A stretch of 64,000 nucleotides of DNA, from the NCBI GenBank assembly GCA_003326195.1, contig LXQE01000117.1:154773-218772 (forward strand), read 5' to 3'. A program made the translations under genes and the position numbers. The notes under the pieces are model-generated. The model ran no database searches. It was not told where the DNA came from and saw only the letters and a program-made list of their open reading frames with translations. This stretch comes from Nostoc punctiforme NIES-2108 (GTDB lineage: Bacteria > Cyanobacteriota > Cyanobacteriia > Cyanobacteriales > Nostocaceae). Positions 17,656-25,385 of the stretch are shown here, piece by piece (within the stretch, counting starts at the first letter, position 1; every line of letters begins with the position of its first letter).

Positions 17656-17755
17656 TTGCGGAGTATATTTAAAAGCACACCTTAGCTAGAGTCTCTGTGC
17701 CAGATAGCAGTGATAATATACGGCTCATTCCTGTTGGTGCTTGTAGGAGACAATT

Positions 17756-17948
17756 ATGGAAATCAGTAGACGCAGCTTGTTAAAAACTGCTTCTGCTTCG
17801 GGATTAGTGGCAGCATTACAGTTTCGGAAGAATTTTTGCAACTGCTCCTCGCCCAAACAGAACTCAACCAGATGATATCCCTGCATTCAATCGAGAAATC
17901 TTGAATCTATTTACACAATTTGCACCAGCGGCATCTGCTTCATATTAA
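17756..17948 (+). pseudogene. Remnant of a Tat-exported protein gene
   Basis: An ATG at 17756 with AGGAGA directly upstream starts MEISRRSLLKTASASGLVAALQF, cited in parts: a clear twin-arginine leader (SRRSLLKTA). The frame then hits TGA at 17873. Near 17823 the reading can shift to another frame (GRIFATAPRPNRTQPDDIPAF, then NLFTQFAPAASASY) that ends at 17948. The product is far too short for an exported enzyme. The parent family is not clear. Confidence 0.6.
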
Positions 17949-18041
17949 TCGGCTTTGTTTGTAGCTGACTCAACTGTGCGATCGCGCTTAGTTTTTCATT
18001 CGACATTTCAAAATATAGCTTTATCCAAGGAGAACATTATT

Positions 18042-18737
18042 ATGTCCAACTTCAAAATATATTCTACTGGTATAGTGGCGATCGCCTTATCTCTGGCAAC
18101 TGGTTGCACACCAACTACGCCCCATGACGACAATATATCTGAAGTTCCACCTGCTCAATCTGTGCAAACGACAGAGAGTCCATCACCAAGTGCATCCCCA
18201 ACGACATCCCCAACGACATCACCAACGACATCACCAACTACGTCAGGGCAAAATAGCCTCAGTTCTTCAGACAGACAGTTTATCAATGAAGCTGCTCAAG
18301 GTGGTTTAGCAGAAGTCCAACTAGGACAACTAGCATCACAACGTGGAGCTAGCGATGCGGTAAAACAGTATGGACAGCGTATGGTTCAAGATCATACCCT
18401 GGTAAACAATCAACTCAAACAGTTGGCGACTCAAAAAGGTGTAACACTGCCAACTACTATTGGAACCAAAAATCAGCAAGTAAAGCAACGTTTATCCAAA
18501 CTTTCTGGTGCTAAATTTGATCGCCAATATTTGAATCACATGCTTCAAGATCATGAAAAAGATGTCTCTGCATTTCAAACTGAAGCTGAACAGGGACAAG
18601 ACCCAGATGTGAAAGCATTTGCCGGTCAAACTCTGCCAATCCTCCAAGAACACCTGCAACAGGTTAGTTCCCTTGTTAATCCTGGAAATTCAACTAGTAC
18701 CCCAACTCCAACGAGTACCCCAACTACTACTCCGTAA
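18042..18737 (+). CDS. DUF4142 domain lipoprotein
   Basis: The ATG at 18042 follows AAGGAGAAC. The leader ends in a lipobox (SLATGC, Cys around residue 22), so the 231-residue product should be lipid-anchored. A low-complexity Ser/Thr/Pro linker (four TTSP repeats, residues about 48-66) precedes the DUF4142 helical domain (about 75-205): FINEAAQGGLAEVQLGQLA, AVKQYGQRMVQDHT, LNHMLQDHEKDV. The tail is again Pro/Thr repeats. DUF4142 is a ferritin-like bundle often seen in stress-related envelope proteins. Direct repeats in the linker DNA (CCAACGACATC) could change its length. Confidence 0.88.
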   Translation: MSNFKIYSTGIVAIALSLATGCTPTTPHDDNISEVPPAQSVQTTESPSPSASPTTSPTTSPTTSPTTSGQNSLSSSDRQFINEAAQGGLAEVQLGQLASQRGASDAVKQYGQRMVQDHTLVNNQLKQLATQKGVTLPTTIGTKNQQVKQRLSKLSGAKFDRQYLNHMLQDHEKDVSAFQTEAEQGQDPDVKAFAGQTLPILQEHLQQVSSLVNPGNSTSTPTPTSTPTTTP

Positions 18738-18870
18738 GGCAATACAGTTGAGTTAAATATTTCTTCTTCTTTTCCTTTGTATCCGCTACGCGTACTTCTG
18801 CCAAGAAACAAGCTACGCGTAGCGTTTCGCTGTATTAAGTCCAAAATTTCATCATTAAGGATAATTTTAA

Positions 18871-19055
18871 GGAACTTCCAAATAAAAAATACCCAAAAAA
18901 CTCTCTTCTCCTCATTCCTCTGTGTTCTTCGTGTCTGGAGTGGTAGCCTCCGGCAAGCCGCTGACGCTCCTTCTCTGCGAGACGCTACGCGAACGTCGCT
19001 ACCGCTTCGCTAATGCGTCTACGTTTATTTAGGTAATTTATTTCTTGGAAGTCCC
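18871..19055. repeat. MITE-like element with GGAACTTCCAA/TTGGAAGTCCC ends
   Basis: The left end GGAACTTCCAAATAAA and the right end TTTATTTCTTGGAAGTCCC are imperfect inverted repeats. The interior carries TCCTCTGTGTTCTTCGTGTC and several short GACGCTACGCGAACG-type repeats. No coding capacity. It fills most of the gap between the DUF4142 gene and the GFA gene. Confidence 0.75.
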
Positions 19056-19074
19056 TAAAAAGTAGCTCTAATCT

Positions 19075-19506
19075 TTACCGCTCTGATGGAGATGCAAACT
19101 GTGCAAATACTTCTGCCCCTGTCAGGTTCTTGGTTTCATTGGCAAAACAGTAATATTTGGGCTTTTCATCAATGAATATCTGATGGTCGAAAACAAGACC
19201 TTCATAGCTATCGAATAGTCCAACGGGTATGAAATACTGGTTACTTTGTTTCAATTTGTAAAATAGATGGCTACCACACTTCTTACAAAAGCCACGCTCT
19301 GCCCATTCTGAAGATTGATAAACTCCGATATTTTCTTCACCAGAGAAGCTAACATCACTTTCACACTCAACTACTAACAAAGGCCCTCCACCCCAGTTGC
19401 GACACATACTACAATGACACGCTCCTACCTGATTACTCATACGGGTTGTAGAAACGTTTACTACTCCACACAGGCAGCTACCTTTTGCAATCCTCACATT
19501 AGACAT
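19075..19506 (-). CDS. GFA family (glutathione-dependent formaldehyde-activating-like) protein
   Basis: The ATG at 19506 (MSNVRIAKG) gives a 143-residue protein; the frame upstream only offers a TTG. Zinc-binding cysteines occur in the standard order: SCLCG, CHCSMCR and FCKKCGSHLF. GFA/CENP-V domain proteins bind zinc through these; some were named for formaldehyde-glutathione adduct formation, but most are unassigned. It is another possible aldehyde-related gene in this half of the window, although distant from the others. Confidence 0.88.
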   Translation of the reverse strand: MSNVRIAKGSCLCGVVNVSTTRMSNQVGACHCSMCRNWGGGPLLVVECESDVSFSGEENIGVYQSSEWAERGFCKKCGSHLFYKLKQSNQYFIPVGLFDSYEGLVFDHQIFIDEKPKYYCFANETKNLTGAEVFAQFASPSER

Positions 19507-19754
19507 ATTTTTCTGCGCCCCCAAAAATGCGTTTCAATTTTACATTCTTGTTTGTTTCATACTGGAAGTATCTGCACTATTCAGTCCAGAGTCTGATACA
19601 ACTAATCTAGCCGCTTCTTGAAACTGATTAAAATCAACATTGATGTTACATCTCCAATTTAAAAATATGGAGTTTTGCGTTTATGGCGTAGAGTGTAACT
19701 CGATGGATGGGCAGAGATACGAAGCCCATCCTACGGCGCTTGAGTGCAAACGTC

Positions 19755-20126
19755 TTATTTCTGTTTGCAGCTTGCGGTAAGTTCTACATTGTAGAAAGTC
19801 CCTGGCTTGGGATTAATTGAGCGCAACCCTTGGATAAAAGCATTAAATGTTGTATTGCTTGTGCCGAAGCCAGCTTCAGCACAAGCAGATAAACCTCCTT
19901 CGATGGGAATAGGAGATCCGACTCTGGGACTATATACAATGAATTTATCGACAGTGCCAGTGCCGACTGCAAACCCGATAACTTGGCGAATTGTTCGCAA
20001 AGCGGCATTATCTAAGGAACCACCAATACTGCCAACACTGATATTAACCGCACGACTTTCAGCAAAGGCCGGCGCACTAATCGACAATACTGCCCCGACA
20101 ATCATCAAACAGGTAAACTTCTTCAT
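19755..20126 (-). CDS. Small secreted hypothetical protein
   Basis: The ATG at 20126 has a strong GGAGGAGAGG upstream, which decides the start. The 123-residue product has a typical signal peptide (MKKFTCLMIVGAVLSISAPAFA) that would be cleaved after AFA. The mature part contains IGFAVGTGTVDKFIVYSP, then two cysteines (SACAEAGFG and TASCKQ) that may form a disulphide. No family is recognised. Confidence 0.75.
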   Translation of the reverse strand: MKKFTCLMIVGAVLSISAPAFAESRAVNISVGSIGGSLDNAALRTIRQVIGFAVGTGTVDKFIVYSPRVGSPIPIEGGLSACAEAGFGTSNTTFNAFIQGLRSINPKPGTFYNVELTASCKQK

Positions 20127-20839
20127 TTTCCTCTCCTCCAAAAAATTGAAAAACTAATAATTAGGTTGCGACATGGATGAAGTACATCCCAGACGCAAGT
20201 CATGTAAGGTTCTCAGACACTAGGGTGTGTGTAAACTACAAAATCTATGATTCTGAACTTTTGGGAATTACTTCAGCATTAGGTCTTTCCTTTTCTGAAA
20301 AATGTTAATTTCTTAAAGATTCTTTATCAAATCGCCTTTGCAGACAGACTCCTGGCTGTCTAATCAGTATTTAAGGGCTTGAGACGAATGTCACGCTTGA
20401 AAAGATACAACAAGCGTCAGGGCAGAGTGTTGAGTGTAGGGTGTAGTCTTTAAGACAATTGAATGCGAATATGTCGCATAGTACAACATCTTTTTAATTC
20501 CCCACATATAAAAGCCAAGAATACTAGGGATTTACGCTTTTGTGATCATAAAAAGAACGCCGAACGATACGGAAGCCACTTGGCTTGACTACAGTGCAAG
20601 TGTCAATGGCGAATTTATTCACAAGATGCTTGATTCTTCTGGCTGTCTGTGATACTTTTCTTTTTACGAACCAAAAATACTGTAAGTTTATCAAGTTGCC
20701 GTTGTTTTTTAAATTTCGTTAACCTAGTTGCAAGGATTTGCAAGGATTTGAAGTTACAGCAGTTTTCATGTATTTGAACCATACCTTCCCCTTTAACCCA
20801 CTTCTGCAAGAAGTCTAATCTCTAAGCGAGGGCAACCTT
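20127..20839. other. Long intergenic region
   Basis: No gene is convincing here. The 64-codon minus-strand frame at 20615-20809 has no ribosome-binding sequence or family resemblance. A weak hairpin (ATGCGA/TCGCAT at 20463-20479) precedes CTTTTTAATT. The last 120 bases contain the promoter and a GCAACC leader of the gene at 20840. Confidence 0.4.
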
Positions 20840-21787
20840 ATGAGCAAAATACGTGCTGTGATTGTTGATCCCAATGTGCCTGGGCGTTTGGCACTGAGTG
20901 AAGTGACTGCACCAAAGCCTGCCCCAGATGAAGCTCTAGTGGGGGTAGCGGCAATTTCCCTCAATCGCGGAGAGGTGAAACGTTCAACCACTGCTGAGGC
21001 TGGTTGGCAGCCTGGTTGGGACTTGGCAGGTGTAGTGGAAATCCCCGCCGCCGATGGTTCGGGGCCTCCCCAAGGGGCGCGTGTAGTTGGCTTGCGTCGC
21101 GCCGGTGCTTGGGCAGAACTTGTGTCTGTTCCTACTGACGCCTTAGCAGTAGTCCCGCCATCGGTATCTTTTGCTCAAGCCGCCACGCTACCTGTAGCGG
21201 GTTTAACTGCATACCATGCAGTGTTAAAAGGTGGTTCACTTTTGGGTCGGACAGTTCTGGTTACAGGCGCATCAGGAGGCGTAGGTTACTTCGCTATCCA
21301 ATTGGCGCAACTGTCAGGAGCGCAAGTTGTGGCACATATTCGTCAAGCTGACTATGAAACTCTAGTTAGAGAAGCGGGGGCGCAATCGGTGGTGATTGGC
21401 GAAGACCTTTCACCCGCTAGCGAGTACGGCCCTTACGATCTAATTGTAGAGTCAGTGGGTGGCAAGACTTTGGGGGTAGCTCTTGGCTTACTGGCACAGG
21501 ATGGAAAAACTGTGCTGTATGGAGTATCTGGGGGATCTGAAGTGACATTCAACGCGGCTCAATTTTTTGGGACTGGTAGCGTCAGCCTGTATGGTTTACG
21601 TCTGTTCGATGAATTGAGATTTGAATCAGCAGCAGTTGGCCTAAAACGGCTTTTGAGTCTAGTAGAAGCAGGTGAGTTGCATCCTCACATTGATTTAGAA
21701 GCTTCTTGGACAGAAATAGCTGATGTGGCCCAACAACTACTCGATAGGCGTTTTCCTGGCAAAGCTGTGTTGCACATTTCAAAGTAA
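20840..21787 (+). CDS. Zinc-independent medium-chain (quinone oxidoreductase-like) dehydrogenase
   Basis: This 315-residue protein has the MDR fold without zinc-ligand motifs (no GHE, no Cys cluster). The N-terminal GroES-like part includes VAAISLNRGEVKRS and GWDLAGVVE; the Rossmann motif is VLVTGASGGVGYFAIQLA (residues about 140-157). The C-terminal ILLDRRFPGKAVLHI end (here QLLDRRFPGKAVL) is typical of quinone-reductase-type members that use NADPH. The substrate is unknown. It opens a long run of plus-strand oxidoreductase genes. Confidence 0.88.
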   Translation: MSKIRAVIVDPNVPGRLALSEVTAPKPAPDEALVGVAAISLNRGEVKRSTTAEAGWQPGWDLAGVVEIPAADGSGPPQGARVVGLRRAGAWAELVSVPTDALAVVPPSVSFAQAATLPVAGLTAYHAVLKGGSLLGRTVLVTGASGGVGYFAIQLAQLSGAQVVAHIRQADYETLVREAGAQSVVIGEDLSPASEYGPYDLIVESVGGKTLGVALGLLAQDGKTVLYGVSGGSEVTFNAAQFFGTGSVSLYGLRLFDELRFESAAVGLKRLLSLVEAGELHPHIDLEASWTEIADVAQQLLDRRFPGKAVLHISK

Positions 21788-21910
21788 TTCGTAATTCGTA
21801 ATTCGTAGTTCGTAATTCGTAATGACGCTCTCTTCGAGACGCTAAAAACGTAGCTTGCTTCTCTGTAAGAGTACGCGGACTCGCTACCGCTACGCTAACG
21901 TAATTAATTT
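21784..21910. repeat. Short dispersed repeat block (ATTCGTA family)
   Basis: Tandem runs of TAATTCGTAATTCGTAG type are followed by GACGCTCTCTTCGAGACGC, an AAGCTACGTTTTT-type word and CTCGCTACCGCTACGCTAACG. Relatives are at about 2343-2395 and 27933-27990. The run resumes at about 21978-22018, inside the 5' end of the next gene. Confidence 0.7.
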
Positions 21911-21950
21911 TTTCATGCACTGATTTATTGAGAAAGACTAATGTTTTTCC

Positions 21951-22355
21951 TTGTTGCAATCAAGCAGATTTATTTGTGAGGTAATAATTACGAATGATGA
22001 ATTAAGAACTACGAATTATGCTGACTTCTGGTTCAAACTAGATCGGCTTGTAGCCCTTAGTAATCTCAAGATAGATCGCCCAAAAGGGACATCACATCCA
22101 CGTTATCCATCCTTTGTTTATCCGTTGGACTATGGATACTTGGAAAATACTCGCTCTGGAGATGGGGCCGATATTGATTTCTGGATAGGTAGTTTGTCTA
22201 GCAAAAAAGTCACTGCCGTCATTTGTAGTGTTGACTTGGAAAAACGGGATACAGAAATCAAAATACTTCTGGGCTGCACTTCTAGGGAAAATCAAGCCAT
22301 CTTGGATATCCACAATACAGGCTCTCAATCAGCAATATTATTGGTTCGCAAATAA
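21951..22355 (+). CDS. Inorganic pyrophosphatase-like protein
   Basis: Residues about 28-134 match the soluble inorganic pyrophosphatase fold: FKLDRLVA, IDRPKGTSHPRYPSFVYPLDYGYL and SGDGADIDFWIGS (cited in parts), where the DGxDID-type acidic cluster corresponds to the metal-binding region. The protein is shorter than typical Ppa (about 170), as in a group of small homologues. The start is uncertain: TTG at 21951 is the only in-frame candidate, and residues about 13-24 are translated from the ATTCGTA-type repeat; the ATG at 22018 is out of frame. The natural N-terminus may have been replaced by repeat insertion. Confidence 0.75.
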   Translation: MLQSSRFICEVIITNDELRTTNYADFWFKLDRLVALSNLKIDRPKGTSHPRYPSFVYPLDYGYLENTRSGDGADIDFWIGSLSSKKVTAVICSVDLEKRDTEIKILLGCTSRENQAILDIHNTGSQSAILLVRK

Positions 22356-22384
22356 ATTAATTACATTTTCGAGGGTAAGTTTGT

Positions 22385-23185
22385 ATGAGCTTAGAACTAA
22401 AACTATCAGGTAAAACAGCGATCGTTACAGGAGGAAGTGCGGGAATTGGTTTAGCCACCGCCAAAGCACTTTATAGTGAGGGTGTGAATGTTGCGATCGC
22501 AGCCCGCAATCAAGAAAGACTAGAAAATGCAGTAGCTGCCATCCAGTCTTTACCAACTCCTGGCGCTAAAGTTATTGCCATCAGCGCTGATTTAACTAAA
22601 GCAGAGGATGTTGAGAAAGTTGTCTCCACAACATTGGCCCAATTTAATCAGATTGATATTTTGATTAACAATGCCGGATCAGCCCGTGCTGGATCTTTCC
22701 TAGAATCCACTGATGATTTATTTTTGGATGCTTGGAACTTAAAATTATTGGGCTATATCCGCTTAGTTAGAGCCGTCGTTCCCCATCAAAAAAGTCGCGG
22801 TGATGGGCGGATTGTCAATATAGTCGGTGGTGCAGGACGGACACCTCGCCCTAACTTCCTAGCTGGTGGTACAAGCAATGCTGCTTTGTTGAACTTCACA
22901 AAAGGCATTTCTAAAGAGCTAGCCGAGTATAAGATTCGCATTAACGCTATCTCCCCTGGTGCTACAGCTACAGAGCGTGCCGAGACTTTAGCGCGGCAAA
23001 ATGCCCAAGCGCAAGGCATCACCGTTGAGCAAGTAAAGGCACAAAACATCCAAAGTATTCCTTTAAAAAGAATCGCCCAACCAGAAGAAATTGCCGCGCT
23101 GGCGCTATTTTTGGTGTCTGATCTTGCTGCATCGATTACAGGAACAGAGATTATCGTTGATGGCGGATCTACCCCTGGTGTTTAG
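22385..23185 (+). CDS. SDR-family protein without the catalytic Tyr-Lys pair
   Basis: The 266-residue protein has the short-chain dehydrogenase fold: NAD(P) motif TGGSAGIG (residues 15-22), NNAGSA (95-100) and a C-terminal EIIVDGGSTPG. The usual YxxxK is replaced by GGTSN (Gly161, Asn165) and the catalytic Ser by Gly in NIVGGAG. A subgroup of SDRs resembling beta-ketoacyl reductases is known to lack the active-site Tyr. It may bind a nucleotide or work by another mechanism. It lies 29 bases after the pyrophosphatase-like gene. Confidence 0.88.
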   Translation: MSLELKLSGKTAIVTGGSAGIGLATAKALYSEGVNVAIAARNQERLENAVAAIQSLPTPGAKVIAISADLTKAEDVEKVVSTTLAQFNQIDILINNAGSARAGSFLESTDDLFLDAWNLKLLGYIRLVRAVVPHQKSRGDGRIVNIVGGAGRTPRPNFLAGGTSNAALLNFTKGISKELAEYKIRINAISPGATATERAETLARQNAQAQGITVEQVKAQNIQSIPLKRIAQPEEIAALALFLVSDLAASITGTEIIVDGGSTPGV

Positions 23186-23305
23186 CAGATGAAAGGAATT
23201 AAAAATCAGCAGATTTTTCCTTCAATCCAAAATTGAATAACTGCTGACGACCTAAGTAAAAACATTAGCCCTTTCAAGGTGACTTGTAAAATCTCTTTTT
23301 CTCTC

Positions 23306-23370
23306 TGCGCTCTCCGCGTCTCTGCGGTTAAAAAATCTTTTCTTTAACCACAGAGGCACAGAGAACACAG
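23306..23370. repeat. Inverted repeat (CTCTGCGGTTAAA/TTTAACCACAGAG)
   Basis: Arms of 13 bases with one mismatch enclose AAATCTTTTC, flanked by further CTCTG/CAGAG words. Such accessory words also occur inside the MITE copies at 8318 and 16090 and near 29480. It lies between the SDR and TauD-type genes and may act as a bidirectional terminator. Confidence 0.5.
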
Positions 23371-23462
23371 AGTTAAGAGGTTAAAGAGGAGTTTCTTGTA
23401 GGCGAATTTTCACCCAGCTTGAAAAGGCTAGTCCCAAACATAAACTTCTTGGAGATAAAAAG

Positions 23463-24377
23463 ATGGGTTCTCAATACTTTGATATCAAACCAGTTGCAGG
23501 ACGTATCGGTGCTGAAATTATTGGTGTTAATCTGAGTTCTAACCTCAGCGATGAGATCATCAGTGATATTCGCAAGACTCTAGTCAAATACAAAGTCATC
23601 TTTTTCCGTGGTCAGCAACAGCTTGATGCTGATGGACAGGTTGCCTTCGCTCGTCGTTTTGGTGAACTCACTACAGCCCACCCCACTGTACCATCGCTGC
23701 CAGAAAATCCAGAAGTCTTAGACCTGAATTATGGGCGCACCACTTCCCGCGCCAATAGCTGGCATACCGATGTGACATTTGTAGACCGTCCTCCTCTCGG
23801 CTCTATCTTACGAGCGCTTGATATTCCGCCAACTGGTGGCGATACAATCTGGGCAAACTCCGTGACTGCATACCAAGATTTACCTATCCATTTGCGTAAT
23901 CTTGCAGACCAACTTTGGGCAGTACATAGCAATAAATACGACTATGCCACTGCATTTGATCTACCTGAAGATGCCAAGGCTTACCGGGCTGTCTTCACCT
24001 CCACTGTGTACGAGACTCTGCACCCAGTTGTACGCGTCCATCCCGAATCTGGAGAGCGGGGACTATTCATCGGCGGATTTGTGCGCCAGTTCCGTGGCTT
24101 ATCAACAACTGAATCAGATGACATTCTGCGGCTGTTGCAAGCATACGTAACACGTCCTGAGAATACAGTGCGGTGGCGTTGGCAAGTTGGTGACGTAGCC
24201 TTTTGGGATAATCGGGCTACTCAACATTATGCGATCGCAGATTACGGCGATCAGTCCCGCCACGTCCAACGCGTGACAATTGTCGGCGATCTCCCAGTGG
24301 GCATCGATGGTAAACAAAGTGAGGCTATCAAGGGAGATGCTTCTGAGTACAACCGTCGTCAGGCGGTGACTGCGTAA
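23463..24377 (+). CDS. TauD/TfdA-family 2-oxoglutarate-dependent dioxygenase
   Basis: A 304-residue non-haem iron dioxygenase. The iron ligands are His101 and Asp103 (WHTDVTF) and His255 (ATQHYAI); Arg266 or Arg270 would bind 2-oxoglutarate. Family landmarks include IGAEIIGVNLS, VIFFRGQQ and DIPPTGGDTIWAN. Members hydroxylate taurine, alkylsulphonates, sulphate esters or 2,4-D. With the TauE/SafE exporter and the flavin monooxygenase nearby, an organosulphur substrate is plausible but unproven. The start ATG has GGAG about 8 bases upstream. Confidence 0.9.
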   Translation: MGSQYFDIKPVAGRIGAEIIGVNLSSNLSDEIISDIRKTLVKYKVIFFRGQQQLDADGQVAFARRFGELTTAHPTVPSLPENPEVLDLNYGRTTSRANSWHTDVTFVDRPPLGSILRALDIPPTGGDTIWANSVTAYQDLPIHLRNLADQLWAVHSNKYDYATAFDLPEDAKAYRAVFTSTVYETLHPVVRVHPESGERGLFIGGFVRQFRGLSTTESDDILRLLQAYVTRPENTVRWRWQVGDVAFWDNRATQHYAIADYGDQSRHVQRVTIVGDLPVGIDGKQSEAIKGDASEYNRRQAVTA

Positions 24378-24437
24378 TAGGGACTTGCATCAAAAATAGT
24401 ACTTTGTCCCAAAAGTTTTGAGAGGTTAGTGTTGTTC

Positions 24438-24470
24438 AGATCCCCGACTTCTTGAAGAAGTCGGGGATCT
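24438..24470. repeat. Palindromic repeat (AGATCCCCGACTTCTT hairpin)
   Basis: A 33-base perfect inverted repeat with 16-bp arms and a single central G. A decayed relative lies at 47912-47944, so it is a dispersed palindrome. Placed 60 bases after the TauD-type gene, it could work as a terminator. Confidence 0.85.
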
Positions 24471-24535
24471 AGCAGCCCCACAACATTAATGGAACAGACC
24501 AGTAGTACTTTGTCAAGCTATTTTTGAGGATTTGT

Positions 24536-24580
24536 AGTAAGGACTTTAGTGCTTAGAAAATAAGGGCTAAAGTCCTTACT
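24536..24580. repeat. Inverted repeat with 14-bp perfect arms
   Basis: AGTAAGGACTTTAG at 24536-24549 and its complement at 24567-24580 enclose 17 bases. Together with the preceding palindrome it fills most of the 346-base gap before the GST gene. No T-run follows, so a repeat element is as likely as a terminator. Confidence 0.6.
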
Positions 24581-24723
24581 ATGAACTTGCTTACTCATCA
24601 ATTTAAACTTTACGGACTAGTAAATATCACTGAAAGATATTTTCTAATTTATTGACCAGATTTTTTCAAGTGTTAAAACGATAGACATTTGAACCCAATA
24701 TCTAACGACGATCGCGTTTTTTT

Positions 24724-25317
24724 ATGAAACTTTTCTATACACCCAACTCGCCCTATGCACGCATTGCACGGGTAGCAATAATAGAATTGAATCTCAGCAA
24801 TCAGATCGAAACGCAAAAAGTCATTGCACGAGATCCGAACAGCAGCCTACTGAATTACAACCCTACAGGTAAAGTACCAACTCTAACGACTGACGACGGA
24901 TTTATTTTGAGTGAAACACGTATAATTTGCGTCTATCTGAATCACTTAAATCCTGAGATCAAACTAGTTGCTGACATTTCTAATGGTTTTCTACAGCAAC
25001 TTGAAGGTATGACTGGTGGGTTCATAGATGGCATTGCTGTCTGGGTTCGGGAGTTAAGGCGTCCTCTCAGTGAGCAGTCTCCTGGGGTGATTGAGTTTGA
25101 GCGTGAGCGGGCATTGAGAATTTTGGACTACTTCGAGAAGATATCAGATCAACTCGACCAAACTCCAAAACTTGCTCATATAACCCTCGCCTCTGCACTT
25201 GGATTAGAAATCCGTCTTCCCGATCTCCAATGGCGGCAGAAATATCCAAAACTTGCTAATTGGTACGATGAATTCTCTAAACTCCCCTCCATTCAAGCAA
25301 CAAGACCAGAGTCTTAA
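24724..25317 (+). CDS. Glutathione S-transferase family protein
   Basis: The 197-residue protein has an N-terminal thioredoxin-like domain (KLFYTPNSPYARIARVAIIEL) with the GKVPTL cis-proline loop (residues 53-58) and SETRIICVYL for glutathione binding. The C-terminal half is helical (FERERALRILDYFEKIS). Length is near the usual 200-220. It probably conjugates or isomerises a small electrophile. It lies 68 bases before the flavin-dependent monooxygenase start. Confidence 0.85.
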   Translation: MKLFYTPNSPYARIARVAIIELNLSNQIETQKVIARDPNSSLLNYNPTGKVPTLTTDDGFILSETRIICVYLNHLNPEIKLVADISNGFLQQLEGMTGGFIDGIAVWVRELRRPLSEQSPGVIEFERERALRILDYFEKISDQLDQTPKLAHITLASALGLEIRLPDLQWRQKYPKLANWYDEFSKLPSIQATRPES

Positions 25318-25385
25318 TAACTAATATTTTCTTGTCCCAAACAAGAGAACAAAAAAATCATAAGCACGCCCTCCCAAATACAAAC

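Noticed and set aside
18777..19013. 78-codon ORF downstream of the DUF4142 gene
   Set aside because: Made of the MITE-like element and short repeats at 18780-19020.
20615..20809. 64-codon minus-strand ORF in a long intergenic region
   Set aside because: Polar and basic low-complexity composition, no ribosome-binding sequence and no recognised family.
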